From the IMG/VR virus record IMGVR_UViG_3300023439_000002, positions 1 through 40,259 of that record: a DNA stretch of 40,259 bases. One strand, written 5' to 3'. The notes beneath the pieces are model-generated. The model had not been told where the DNA came from, did not search any database, and was given only the letters and a program-made list of their open reading frames with translations. The stretch comes from a virus. Each line of letters opens with the position of its first letter. Position 1 is the stretch's first letter. The translations under genes and the position numbers were made by a program. Below are positions 24,009-32,081 of the stretch, in pieces.

Positions 24009-24599
24009 TTATTTTGATTGATTTTTATCTTCAAAATATATTAAAAACGATACATTAGTTAAAGCGTGAGCTAAATGAGGTAAGTTACTCTCACTATCAA
24101 ATTGCTCGCCGCTCCGCCAAGCCTCTAGGTGCCTATATAAAGCATCTATATATCTAGAAGTATCATCTACTTGCTTCCAATTATTAGGCTTATATTTCTT
24201 AGCTCCATAAGTAAGTACACTAGCTAATCCTTCTAATGCTTCTGGTGGTATAAGGCTATATCTAAGTTTCCCACTATCAAATTTTATAAAGTCCTCAATT
24301 ATTACTACTTCTAGGTTATAATTTTTAATAGCTTTAGAGCAATTCTCACATGGTGGGTGTGTTACATATATAGTGGCCTCACTCGTAGTAACTTCTAACT
24401 GCTTAAGTGCTGCTATCTCTGCATGTATAACATTGGGATTGGTATTACCAAAAGAGTCTTCACAGTCACCATTATTAGAATGATAATTATGACCACGAGC
24501 TAATATCTTACCAACCTTATTAACTATTATAGCACCTACTTTACGTTTTTGGCAGGGAGACTTCTGTGCCTCTTTTATTGCTTCTTGTTTAAAATCCAT
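24009..24599 (-). CDS. Fusion of a dCMP-deaminase-like domain and a DUF5664 (dATP/dGTP diphosphohydrolase-like) domain
   Basis: The N-terminal half is a zinc deaminase: HAEIAALKQ (His59, Glu61) and HPPCENCSKAI (Cys84, Cys87), where the Glu and Cys/His bind zinc. The C-terminal half (about 107-190) begins KFDSGKLRYSLIPPEALEGL and contains YGAKKYKPNNWKQVDD and HLAHALTNV, which is the pattern of DUF5664 proteins, named in databases as dATP/dGTP diphosphohydrolase N-terminal domains. A fusion of both is unusual to me. AAGGA precedes the ATG. It probably supplies dUMP for the TS homologue and may trim purine dNTPs; the second activity is inference. Confidence 0.75.
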   Translation of the reverse strand: MDFKQEAIKEAQKSPCQKRKVGAIIVNKVGKILARGHNYHSNNGDCEDSFGNTNPNVIHAEIAALKQLEVTTSEATIYVTHPPCENCSKAIKNYNLEVVIIEDFIKFDSGKLRYSLIPPEALEGLASVLTYGAKKYKPNNWKQVDDTSRYIDALYRHLEAWRSGEQFDSESNLPHLAHALTNVSFLIYFEDKNQSK

Positions 24600-24925
24600 A
24601 GTTCAATCCTTCTATCTTTTACTAAGAGCTTATGATTATCTAGCCTAAATACTTTACCAATAGTTAACTCTTCTAGGCTTCGTACTACTATTAGTAATTC
24701 TGCTTTAGCTAACTCAGGTATAGTAATTGGCATATCTAACTCTTCACTAACTGTAACTAACTTTTGCATTGATAATGGTAAAAGTCCATAACCTTCATCA
24801 CTAACTCTATGACCTTTAATAAGACCAGATAATAGCTCTTTATCAAACTTTGGCCTTTTTGGTAGTTCTCCTGCAGCATTAGTATAGAAGTTATTTTTAG
24901 TTAATAATATAGTTCCTACTATCAT
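24575..24925 (-). CDS. Unknown protein next to the TS homologue, weak DHFR-like features
   Basis: This 116-residue protein begins right after the TS-homologue stop and overlaps the deaminase start by 25 bases. Its first part (MIVGTILLTKNNFYTNAAGE, then LPKRPKFDKELLS) has the spacing of dihydrofolate reductase (N-x6-G-x-LP), and the neighbour is a TS homologue, where DHFR would be expected. However, it is about 45 residues shorter than DHFR and the NADPH loop is not clear. I treat it as unknown with a weak DHFR hypothesis. Confidence 0.45.
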   Translation of the reverse strand: MIVGTILLTKNNFYTNAAGELPKRPKFDKELLSGLIKGHRVSDEGYGLLPLSMQKLVTVSEELDMPITIPELAKAELLIVVRSLEELTIGKVFRLDNHKLLVKDRRIELWILNKKQ

Positions 24926-24926
24926 G

Positions 24927-25628
24927 TTAAGCCTTTAACTCGAATTTAAGAGGTTTCTCAAAGTCTACCTCTGTTCTATTAAGTAGCTCTTTAGTACCTT
25001 CTATATGCTCCTCATAAATATGAACATTAGATAAACTAAACATGCAGCTACCAACTATAGTATCTGTTGCTTCAGCTACATACTGTATGAATAAATCAGC
25101 TAGTAATATATCACTTGGTAGACCAACCATAGTATCTACTGAGCGTTGAGTCCATGTAAGGTGTAATATCTTATTAATTACTGAAAATGTTAGATTGTGC
25201 CAGCAACAGTGTAATGATAAAGAATTATCAAAGGTATGCTCATTATTCCATAGACTAATAACATGTCTACGGCTATTTGGGTCTCGCTTAATTTGCTCAA
25301 TTACATTATCTAATGCTGGGTGTAGCTCATTATAATAATCTAAATTAAGCTCACCATTAGGCCCTGCCCAGTCTTTCCAATACATACAACCATTAGCTTC
25401 AAATTGACTAACATTAGTTAAAGGTGTAGTACTTACTAAAGTTTTAAACTCACCTTTAATACCTTTAACATACATTTTACGTAAGCTTAGTAAAGAGTTA
25501 TCTTTTCTAAAATCTAATGTAAAACTATAATGAGGGATAATAAGTGTATTACCATTCCTGCTACTCTGTAATTCACCATTGTCTAGTATATATGACACTA
25601 ATTTTTTATACTTACTATTTAAGCTCAT
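24927..25628 (-). CDS. Thymidylate synthase homologue with Asp at the dUMP/dCMP selectivity position
   Basis: The 233-residue protein has the TS core: phosphate-binding Arg pair in DPNSRRHVISLWN (120-121), catalytic Cys142 in LHCCWHNLTFSV, RSVD (162-165), GLPSDI (169-174) and HIYEEH (203-208). In TS the residue after GLPF is Asn (177 in E. coli), which reads dUMP. Here it is Asp173; the known Asn-to-Asp change moves specificity to dCMP, and T4 dCMP hydroxymethylase has Asp there. The His after the Cys is Trp. It may therefore be a dCMP (hydroxy)methylase rather than a dTMP maker. Genes overlap on both sides. Confidence 0.7.
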   Translation of the reverse strand: MSLNSKYKKLVSYILDNGELQSSRNGNTLIIPHYSFTLDFRKDNSLLSLRKMYVKGIKGEFKTLVSTTPLTNVSQFEANGCMYWKDWAGPNGELNLDYYNELHPALDNVIEQIKRDPNSRRHVISLWNNEHTFDNSLSLHCCWHNLTFSVINKILHLTWTQRSVDTMVGLPSDILLADLFIQYVAEATDTIVGSCMFSLSNVHIYEEHIEGTKELLNRTEVDFEKPLKFELKA

Positions 25629-26520
25629 TCATTCCCCCCTTAGTTCTTAATTTAATATATAAGTTACCATCTTTATCTTCAGTTAATAGCTGCATATCAA
25701 CTAAGTTTAAAGTTAGTATAGCATCCTCTATAGTTTTACCTTTCATCTTATAGGCTTCTATTACTGCTTGCCAGATTTCACCATGACTGAATTTACCTGC
25801 TATAATCTTCTCTGCAGTCTTAGGGCCTACTCTATGTAAACCTTCTATACCATCAGTTTTATCACCAGTAAGGGTTTGTATATATCGCCAAGTCATAGCT
25901 GTATGCTTAGATACTTCTTGGAAGTGCATATCTTTCTTATATAGTGCTGACTCATAATAATTAAAATGAGTTCCTTCTATACTATTAAGTACATCCTTAT
26001 CTATTGCCACTAGTATGTACTTTTCTGGGTCTTTAAGCTTAGCATATACAACATAGTCATCAGCTTCCCACCCATTATGAATAATACCATTATACTTTTC
26101 TGCCAAATCTATTTTAAGTTGTCCAAGTCCAGCAGGTGCTCTACCAGTACGATTAGCTTTATAATTAGGAGCTATAGTATATCTAAAGTTTTTCTTACCT
26201 CCACCTGTAAAGTGTAGCTCAAACTTAGAGCATCCTGTTTTATCCATAATACGCTGTAGTTTATCCTCCGCTTTACTTAAAGCTAACTGTGTGTCTGTTA
26301 CATAGACACAACCATCTTCTTCAACATAATTTGGGTCATTAACTATAGCATCCCACTCCATTGGTGTATACATATATTCAGCTAGAATTTCTTCAGCAAC
26401 TTCAGTATTAAGACAAGTAGTATATGCAATAGTATCAGCGTCTATAAGTAATATCTTGTCATTCTTAGGTGGCATTACCATACCTTGGTCATCTATTTCT
26501 ATTTCAATTAAGCCATCCAT
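25615..26520 (-). CDS. 5'-3' exonuclease / flap nuclease
   Basis: This 301-residue protein has the flap-nuclease acidic sites in order: LLIDADTIAY (Asp27), NYKANRTGRA, WEADDYVVYA (Glu153-Asp155 region), IDKDVLNSIEG (Asp173/175 region), and LTGDKTDGIEGLHRVGPKTA, a helix-hairpin-helix that binds DNA. It resembles T7 gp6-like exonucleases that remove RNA primers. It overlaps the polymerase stop and the TS-homologue start, so it is translated as part of the replication operon. Confidence 0.85.
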   Translation of the reverse strand: MDGLIEIEIDDQGMVMPPKNDKILLIDADTIAYTTCLNTEVAEEILAEYMYTPMEWDAIVNDPNYVEEDGCVYVTDTQLALSKAEDKLQRIMDKTGCSKFELHFTGGGKKNFRYTIAPNYKANRTGRAPAGLGQLKIDLAEKYNGIIHNGWEADDYVVYAKLKDPEKYILVAIDKDVLNSIEGTHFNYYESALYKKDMHFQEVSKHTAMTWRYIQTLTGDKTDGIEGLHRVGPKTAEKIIAGKFSHGEIWQAVIEAYKMKGKTIEDAILTLNLVDMQLLTEDKDGNLYIKLRTKGGMNELK

Positions 26521-28202
26521 AGCTCTTCTCCTTTTTCAACTTCTTTACAAAAATATCCCACATCGTTAGTATACTCTACCTCAATAGGCATTGGAATATC
26601 TTTATAATATAACATAGATACTTTACACATCTCCTGCCAACCTTTAGCCATTGCATCAGCTAATCGTTCTGACCATACTTGCTCTTCACCTTTAGGTACT
26701 CTAAGATATGCAGCATCGTGTACTATATTAAAGATATACTTAGTTACTTCTGGATACTCCGAACATAAATAATGGATAGCTAGTTTCATGGTTTCAGCTA
26801 TACATCCCTGAGTAGCATAATTAATAGCATCAGTACCAAGCCTAGCTTTATTTCTATGTCCTAGTGGTGTACTAACCATATGTGTTTTATAATCATTCCA
26901 CCAACGTTTATGATAGCTATGTATACCTATATATTTACTATTATATTTATTATGTATCTCTTGTGACTCTTCCTCTGTAAATACAACACCATAGTTTACA
27001 TAAGCAAATTCAATAAAGCTTTTCCAGCTTTGTCCAAATATCTTACCAAAACTAACTGCCTTTCCCTTTTGTCTTAGTCCCTTATCAATCTGGTCTACTG
27101 GAACACCAGAAGCCATATTAGCTGCAATCTTATGTAAGTCCATATGTGCCATAAGCTCTTCATACATGGCGTTATCTCTCATAATACTAGCTCCAGCTCT
27201 AAGCTCAGCTGTTGAGTAGTCAGCATGTACTACTACTGTATCTTCTGTATTTTTATTGAAAATATATTGCAAATCTCTTGGTATTTGTTGAGCATTAATT
27301 CCAAAATCTAAGTCACCACCAGTAGAAGTAAATCTACCTGTTGCAGCTCCTGCTACATTAAATCTTGTATATACTATCGGAGCATTATAACTATTTAACA
27401 TTGTTCTACGCTTTAATAGCCGCCGTTGTTTATATACTAGTTCTGCTATTCTATTGCCTTGAGCAATAAGTTTAATTAAGACTTCCTTAGAACTACTATC
27501 TGTACCAAGAACTTCTTTAACTTGCTTCGGTGAGTTGGGATTAAGTCCATCTAATTCAACATAGTTAGACTCTATCTCGTCTTCTATTGCATCAAGTTCT
27601 TTACGAACTGCTGCTCTATCTGGTATTAATCCATTTTGCTGGTATTCTATAGCATATTTTATACTAAGTATATCTACTTTATATGCTAAGACTTCTCTAG
27701 CTTTTTGTATCTTTTCATCTTTCCAAATAAGTGATAAAGCATATACATCTGTTGCACTATATCTAAGCTGGTCTTTACTAAGGTATGCTCCCTTAATAAA
27801 ACCCATCTTTTGTAGCTTCTTTTTATCAAGACTATCGTATAAATGACTATGGGCTAACATCTTAACTATATTATCTAAAGCAAAATTTTGCCATTCTGGA
27901 TAAGCTATTCTAGCTAGATAGAGAGTATCATCAAATTTCTCTGTAGTCATATTAAGTGTACCAAAATCATATGAGGCACCTTGCCATATAGTATGTAGTG
28001 GTTTTAACCATTGTTTAACTTCCTCTAGGTTTACATAGTCACAATCAATTACATATATTAACTCACTAGTTGCTGGCTGGTATACCTGCACTAGTCTTGT
28101 ATTAATGTACAATCCTTGTGTCTCAATATCACTAAACGTTGGATAGTCTGGTGAAAATTCTGGTAGCTCTAGTAAGTTCTTAATTTGTTTATACTGTATC
28201 AT
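26508..28202 (-). CDS. DNA polymerase, family A, with 3'-5' exonuclease
   Basis: The 564-residue protein carries both proofreading and polymerase domains. Exonuclease sites: SDIETQG (Asp25/Glu27), ASYDFG (Asp79), and YSATDVYAL (Asp152). Polymerase motif A is ADYSTAELRAGA (Asp328, Glu333), motif B is RQKGKAVSFGKIFGQS (Arg377, Lys381, Phe385), and motif C is VHDAAYL (Asp496), in which the usual Glu after HD is Ala. Length is shorter than T7 polymerase (704). It copies the phage genome with the primase-helicase and SSB. AGGAAACTGAG precedes the start, and the exonuclease start overlaps its stop. Confidence 0.85.
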   Translation of the reverse strand: MIQYKQIKNLLELPEFSPDYPTFSDIETQGLYINTRLVQVYQPATSELIYVIDCDYVNLEEVKQWLKPLHTIWQGASYDFGTLNMTTEKFDDTLYLARIAYPEWQNFALDNIVKMLAHSHLYDSLDKKKLQKMGFIKGAYLSKDQLRYSATDVYALSLIWKDEKIQKAREVLAYKVDILSIKYAIEYQQNGLIPDRAAVRKELDAIEDEIESNYVELDGLNPNSPKQVKEVLGTDSSSKEVLIKLIAQGNRIAELVYKQRRLLKRRTMLNSYNAPIVYTRFNVAGAATGRFTSTGGDLDFGINAQQIPRDLQYIFNKNTEDTVVVHADYSTAELRAGASIMRDNAMYEELMAHMDLHKIAANMASGVPVDQIDKGLRQKGKAVSFGKIFGQSWKSFIEFAYVNYGVVFTEEESQEIHNKYNSKYIGIHSYHKRWWNDYKTHMVSTPLGHRNKARLGTDAINYATQGCIAETMKLAIHYLCSEYPEVTKYIFNIVHDAAYLRVPKGEEQVWSERLADAMAKGWQEMCKVSMLYYKDIPMPIEVEYTNDVGYFCKEVEKGEELWMA

Positions 28203-28249
28203 CTCAGTTTCCTTTAATTTAGTTGTATCTCAGATTAATGAGAAATAAA

Positions 28250-28271
28250 AAGACCCACATAAGTGAGTCTT
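28250..28271 (-). terminator. Rho-independent terminator after SSB gene
   Basis: On the minus strand AAGACTCA pairs with TGGGTCTT (one G-U) around CTTATG, followed by TTTATTT. It stands four bases beyond the SSB stop and before the polymerase gene. Confidence 0.75.
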
Positions 28272-28275
28272 ATTT

Positions 28276-28923
28276 TTAAAGCTTAGGGCCTTCTTGAGTA
28301 TCTTCTGTTGGGATAGCACTAACTGCATCACCAAGGTCAATATCCTCTCCGTCAATCTCTTCTGTCTCTACCTCATTACCTTCATACTTAACTAATTTAG
28401 CAAGCTGAATAGCTGTGAGATATAAAGTAACTTTATGTGTGCCACCAATATTGTTAGCTACACAAGAACCATGAATTATACCTGTTGAGCCATTACCAAT
28501 ACTCCAAGGTGCAGCAGTTACTGCAGCTGTAATATCATTACCTTTATGGTCATAAACTTTAACTATTTGTGGATTACCATCAGGCCACTTAGTATTAGTT
28601 TTAAATGTTGCAATCACATTACCGGTTGGTACTTTCTTAACATCTTCTGTTGCTGGGTCAATTTCACCTGATGGGTCTTTCATCATTTCATCTTTGATAC
28701 CGTTAGTTTTTGGTAAACCTTTAACACCAAATTTCTCTTTATAAGCTTTCCACTCTGCATCAATTTGCTCGAGTAAAAATTTATGCTCTAGGCCATCTTT
28801 TTTCATTACTGCACTAACTACATATTGCATACGAGTTTCTTCGCCAGGCATTGCCTGATTACGACCCTCGCCATCAATAAATACATATTTTAGTTCTACT
28901 ACTTTTGTTTTACACTTTGCCAT
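28276..28923 (-). CDS. Single-stranded DNA-binding protein, gp2.5/DUF2815-like
   Basis: This 215-residue protein resembles T7 gp2.5-type SSBs of the DUF2815 family: an OB-fold-like core with FKTNTKWPDGNPQIVKVYDH (about 109-128), then a beta segment (GNGSTGIIHGSCVANNIGGT) and an acidic C-terminal tail (EVETEEIDGEDIDLGDAVSA) that would contact polymerase and helicase. AAGGAGCCAAAG precedes ATG. The terminator at 28250 follows, so much of its message should end before the polymerase gene. Confidence 0.78.
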   Translation of the reverse strand: MAKCKTKVVELKYVFIDGEGRNQAMPGEETRMQYVVSAVMKKDGLEHKFLLEQIDAEWKAYKEKFGVKGLPKTNGIKDEMMKDPSGEIDPATEDVKKVPTGNVIATFKTNTKWPDGNPQIVKVYDHKGNDITAAVTAAPWSIGNGSTGIIHGSCVANNIGGTHKVTLYLTAIQLAKLVKYEGNEVETEEIDGEDIDLGDAVSAIPTEDTQEGPKL

Positions 28924-28938
28924 CTTTGGCTCCTTGTT

Positions 28939-29028
28939 TTAGTTGTTCTCACTGTTTGAGTTATGTTTTAGAATTGTCTTGACAATACACAATAAGTCCT
29001 TATGACTTAAGGAGTACCTAGGAAACAT
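28939..29028 (-). CDS. Possible small protein, 29 aa
   Basis: A short frame starts at ATG 29028 and ends at TAA 28939-28941 in the space between two early genes. The product is MFPRYSLSHKDLLCIVKTIL plus a polar end. The ribosome site is weak (CCTGAAG). It contains the palindrome ATTGTCTTGACAAT (28973-28986). A frame of this length can occur by chance, so confidence is low. Confidence 0.28.
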   Translation of the reverse strand: MFPRYSLSHKDLLCIVKTILKHNSNSENN

Positions 29029-29051
29029 CTTCAGGCTTTTTAGGTACCCTT

Positions 29052-29071
29052 AAATCTCCCGAAGGAGACTT
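29052..29071 (-). terminator. UUCG-loop stem after the 163-aa early gene
   Basis: On the minus strand AAGTCTCC pairs with GGAGATTT around a TTCG loop (one G-U). It begins three bases after the stop of the gene at 29074. Only a short T run follows, so it may be a partial terminator or an RNA-stabilising hairpin. Confidence 0.6.
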
Positions 29072-29073
29072 AG

Positions 29074-29565
29074 TTACTCTGAGTCTGTTAAAAGACCTAT
29101 ACTTGAGTAATCTGGTTTTTTAGCTTTAATAGCTTCAAGAGCTTCTTTAGCTTCATCTGGAGTTAAGTCACCAGAAAGAACATCAGCCATAATTGCTTTT
29201 TCAGAAGCTTGTGTAGCTTTCATAAATTGCTTACGTACTGACTCTGCTTGACGAGAAAGTCTTTTAAGACGTGAGCCATCTGTACCTTCAATACCTTTAC
29301 CTTCAGCTTTTTCTTCATAAAAATACTCTCTAGTTGCTGGTAACCATTTACCACTAACTGAACATTGGATTTCAGTGATTTTACCATTTGCATCTTTACG
29401 AGTTACTTCATCAAGGTTAACTGTCATACCTGCTGTTTTAGGTGCTAAGTTATCCGCAAGAATAGCTTGTAGTTTCTCATTGAATGGCGCTGGTGTTTTA
29501 AACTGAGCACATAGTGCCTCTGCTGCTGTTGATACTGTTTTAAATACTTCTTTTTTTGTTGCCAT
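29074..29565 (-). CDS. Early protein of unknown function, paralogue of the product of 36242
   Basis: The protein has 163 residues. It shares with the product of 36242 a block KLQAILADNLAPK (about residues 31-43; versus KLSNILDTNLMPK), then a CSVSGKWLPATREYF region aligning with CRFHQRYEPQEDMVI, then basic Lys/Gly spacing and helical tail. The sequences look like diverged copies. The second Cys of the paralogue's possible metal site is missing here. It is driven by promoter 29669. Function is unknown, possibly nucleic-acid binding. Confidence 0.62.
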   Translation of the reverse strand: MATKKEVFKTVSTAAEALCAQFKTPAPFNEKLQAILADNLAPKTAGMTVNLDEVTRKDANGKITEIQCSVSGKWLPATREYFYEEKAEGKGIEGTDGSRLKRLSRQAESVRKQFMKATQASEKAIMADVLSGDLTPDEAKEALEAIKAKKPDYSSIGLLTDSE

Positions 29566-29575
29566 TGTTTATCCT

Positions 29576-29626
29576 TTAAGTGTGCTTAGGCTGCACGAAT
29601 TTAGTAGACTCTTTACGGCGGTTCAT
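29576..29626 (-). CDS. Possible leader peptide, 16 aa
   Basis: In the 5' leader of the 163-residue gene a frame runs from ATG 29626 to TAA 29576-29578, encoding MNRRKESTKFVQPKHT. It has GGAA upstream and ends ten bases before the main start. Short polar leader peptides can couple translation, but chance is a fair alternative. Confidence 0.28.
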   Translation of the reverse strand: MNRRKESTKFVQPKHT

Positions 29627-29668
29627 TTCCGATTAAGATGATTTAATATCCTCTCAATTGATAATATT

Positions 29669-29708
29669 ATTATAACGTATTAATTATTAAACGAAGATTA
29701 AATCAAAT
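29669..29708 (-). promoter_or_regulatory. Early leftward promoter with periodic blocks
   Basis: On the minus strand TATAAT (29669-29674) is preceded by ATACGT, TTTAATAATTA and TTTAATCTTCG. It overlaps the 3' end of the Dda-like helicase gene and should drive the 163-residue protein and the SSB. Confidence 0.7.
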
Positions 29709-30902
29709 ATAAATAATACGTTTCGCACGAGAAATTGAAACATATAACATACGTGCATAAGTTATATAATAAGTATTATTTAAAATTGATTTTTGTATAT
29801 CTTGCTTATCTATAAATACAGTATCCCACTCATTACCTTGACTTTTATGTACTGTGCTAGCAAAGCTATAGTCCATGGTAAAGGCTCTACCTAGAGCATA
29901 GACTTGCTTAAAGTTCTTTTTATCTTCTATAGCTTTTTGCTTAGCTTCTTTAATTATAAGGTTAGCATTCCCTATACCAACTATTACTGGATACACCTTA
30001 TTATTATCATCTACTATAAATTGTATACCTCTATTAGCTATAAGAGCTTTTAATGATTGCTCTAAAAACTTCTTATTTATCTGGTTATTCTGTAGTTTTA
30101 ATTTACCATTTTCAAACCATTCTAGTAGATTTTCTAATGTAGGCTTAATAAACTCTCGCACTTTAACTAGGTCTAGTATACTACCTAGCTGCACTTCCTG
30201 GCCTTCATAACCTTTAATATTTAATTGCTTAGCTATTTTTTGGTTCCATTCTCCTACAGCTTTATTTGTATATGCTAGTAGTCTATCACCTTCTTTAAAC
30301 TTACTAATATTGAATGGCCTGACGTTCTCTGAATATGGAGTTGATAGGTCTGAAGTATTAGTTCCCTTCATATAATTAACCATCTTAGTAAAAAGAGCTA
30401 CTATGTCTGGACTCTCTGAGCGGTGTTGTGTTGTTAACTCTACTGTTGTTGTAGGGTCTGTTTGTATCTGTTGTCCTTTTACTGGAAGTAGTTGGTAGGG
30501 GTCACCAAAGCAATGTATCTCTACATCTATCTCCTTAGTATCTGAAAATACAGAATACTCTTCTACTTTACCTACTATGTCTAAAAACATCTCTTCTGAC
30601 ATCATGCCCATTTCATCTATTACTATATGAGTGTATTCACCTAGTGGCTTATCTAGCTTAGCTGTTGAGTCTATATGGTTTATATGCTGTGCATTCTCAT
30701 TTATAGTAGGTATCCACCCAAGTAGTGAGTGTATAGTTTTAACCTCTATATTACTAGATAAATGCTGCTGTAGCCTATGCAATGCTTTATGTGTCGGTGC
30801 TATAATAACACTAGTCTCTGCTGGTATAGACTTAGCTTTATTAATAAGCTCTGTAGACTTACCTGTACCTGCCATACCTATAGTATAATTTATCTTAAGC
30901 AT
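29703..30902 (-). CDS. SF1B helicase, Dda/RecD-like
   Basis: This 399-residue protein has all main SF1B motifs: Walker A GMAGTGKST (about 9-17), motif II VIDEMGMMS, motif III GDPYQLLP, QHRS, AYTN, TVHKSQG and a final YVSISRAK near the C terminus. It resembles T4 Dda and RecD2-like helicases, which move 5'-3' and restart or clear DNA. AGGAGCTAATAAA precedes ATG. Its stop lies next to promoter 29669. It likely helps replication initiation or displacement of bound proteins. Confidence 0.85.
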   Translation of the reverse strand: MLKINYTIGMAGTGKSTELINKAKSIPAETSVIIAPTHKALHRLQQHLSSNIEVKTIHSLLGWIPTINENAQHINHIDSTAKLDKPLGEYTHIVIDEMGMMSEEMFLDIVGKVEEYSVFSDTKEIDVEIHCFGDPYQLLPVKGQQIQTDPTTTVELTTQHRSESPDIVALFTKMVNYMKGTNTSDLSTPYSENVRPFNISKFKEGDRLLAYTNKAVGEWNQKIAKQLNIKGYEGQEVQLGSILDLVKVREFIKPTLENLLEWFENGKLKLQNNQINKKFLEQSLKALIANRGIQFIVDDNNKVYPVIVGIGNANLIIKEAKQKAIEDKKNFKQVYALGRAFTMDYSFASTVHKSQGNEWDTVFIDKQDIQKSILNNTYYITYARMLYVSISRAKRIIYI

Positions 30903-31144
30903 TTTATTAGCTCCTTATCACTATTCTTTAATGTGCTATGTTTTAAACACTTGTCTATATTAAAGTGTAGTATAGATGCTATATTAGTTATAGTTTTACC
31001 ACCTCTAACTGATATGAATATACCCATTTTATAAATACCTAGATTTCTACGCTTAAGTCTCTTAACTAGTGCTAGCTTCTGCTTTTCTGGCAAATTTATA
31101 TCTTGCGATATAAATTCTTCCTTTTTATTATTCTTATTAACCAT
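30890..31144 (-). CDS. Small basic early protein, 84 aa
   Basis: I chose the ATG at 31144 because GGAGG lies eight bases upstream; the longer frame starting at 31168 has no site. The product is very basic (EKQKLALVKRLKRRNLGIYK) with VRGGKTITNIASILHFN near the middle, and may bind DNA or RNA. It overlaps the upstream gene by 49 bases and the helicase start by 13 bases. Not recognised. Confidence 0.5.
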   Translation of the reverse strand: MVNKNNKKEEFISQDINLPEKQKLALVKRLKRRNLGIYKMGIFISVRGGKTITNIASILHFNIDKCLKHSTLKNSDKELIKCLR

Positions 31145-31545
31145 CTTGTAAACCTCCAAAATTCCCATAACTTTTTTGTTATCTTATATTGTAATAGTGT
31201 CCTATCCATGTATGCTGTTGAAAATAATACAGTATCTATCCACACAGTCCAGGATTGTGCTGAACCACCTAAGTACTTAGAAAGTACCCTAGCTAGCTTA
31301 AACTGGCTAGTTCCATCTATAAGTAGGTAATAGTTATCTGTTGCCTCTAACCATACTCTATGATGAAATTCTCTTCTACTCTTTAAAGCCTTGTGATTAA
31401 CATATACTGTATTTCCAAACTTTTTTATATGTTTAGTCTTTGTTATATTGCTACAAGCATAAACAGTATCCTTAGATAGACCGTACATGTCTACAAAATC
31501 TTTTGCTTTAACCCAACCTTGCTGTACTAAATGTGTATGTGTCAT
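31096..31545 (-). CDS. Possible DNA-binding early protein, 149 aa
   Basis: The N terminus (VKAKDFVDMYGLSKDTVYAC, about 12-31) has a winged-helix or excisionase-like look, as in small phage regulators, followed by basic segments (TKTKHIKKFGNTVYVNHKAL). The C-terminal half is Trp- and basic-rich (LWEFWRFTRWLIRIIKRKNL). Its start overlaps an 11-codon leader-like frame in ATGA. I cannot assign a target. It overlaps the next gene by 49 bases. Confidence 0.5.
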   Translation of the reverse strand: MTHTHLVQQGWVKAKDFVDMYGLSKDTVYACSNITKTKHIKKFGNTVYVNHKALKSRREFHHRVWLEATDNYYLLIDGTSQFKLARVLSKYLGGSAQSWTVWIDTVLFSTAYMDRTLLQYKITKKLWEFWRFTRWLIRIIKRKNLYRKI

Positions 31546-31606
31546 TGCTTATCTACTAAGGATAAAAACTTCTTCATCTCTTATGCTAACTATTGTATTT
31601 TCCTTT

Positions 31607-32071
31607 CTATAAGTTATCATATTTAACAGGTATAGCATATTTCCAACATTTACCAAAAGTTTTATAAGGGAACCTAGCATCTTTAATATAACCCGTATAC
31701 CTATAAATAAGCCATTCCTCAGTAGTATAATTTCTTACCCATATATATTTATCTATCATATTAGGGTCTTCATACCATTCTTTAGGCTTTACTCTATATT
31801 TACTTACTAAGTCCCAAAAAATTATAGAAATATCTTTCCACTCCCCATCTATTTTAGACTTAACTTGAAATTTAGTATTTGGTTCATCAATTTGTAGTTT
31901 TCTGAGCTCAGAATGATTATCCCCTACTATATAGTATAGCTGATTAGAATCCCAGCTTACTTTATCTTTCAATTCCCATTTAGATTCAATATCTTCAAAT
32001 TTTATCCATATAGAAGGCCTATCGGCATCTATCCATCTAGCAAATTCTGCTTTTATTTGTTTATTTGTCAT
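31607..32071 (-). CDS. Hypothetical early protein, 154 aa
   Basis: This 154-residue protein is Trp-, Lys- and Asp-rich (RPSIWIKFEDIESKWELKDK, about 18-37; AIPVKYDNL at the end). Such Trp-rich small proteins are frequent among phage early genes, but no family is recognised. AAAGGATATAAC precedes the ATG. A 61-bp space to the next gene contains nothing else I can support beyond a weak 11-codon leader-like frame. Confidence 0.5.
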   Translation of the reverse strand: MTNKQIKAEFARWIDADRPSIWIKFEDIESKWELKDKVSWDSNQLYYIVGDNHSELRKLQIDEPNTKFQVKSKIDGEWKDISIIFWDLVSKYRVKPKEWYEDPNMIDKYIWVRNYTTEEWLIYRYTGYIKDARFPYKTFGKCWKYAIPVKYDNL

Positions 32072-32081
32072 GTTATATCCT

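Noticed and set aside
24009-24599. Diaminopurine (Z-genome) pathway
   Set aside because: The DUF5664 domain is suggestive by name only; no PurZ or DatZ-like protein is present.
31542-31577. 11-codon leader-like frame before the 149-aa early gene
   Set aside because: Its stop overlaps the next start in ATGA, but it is too short and lacks a good ribosome site to claim as a gene.
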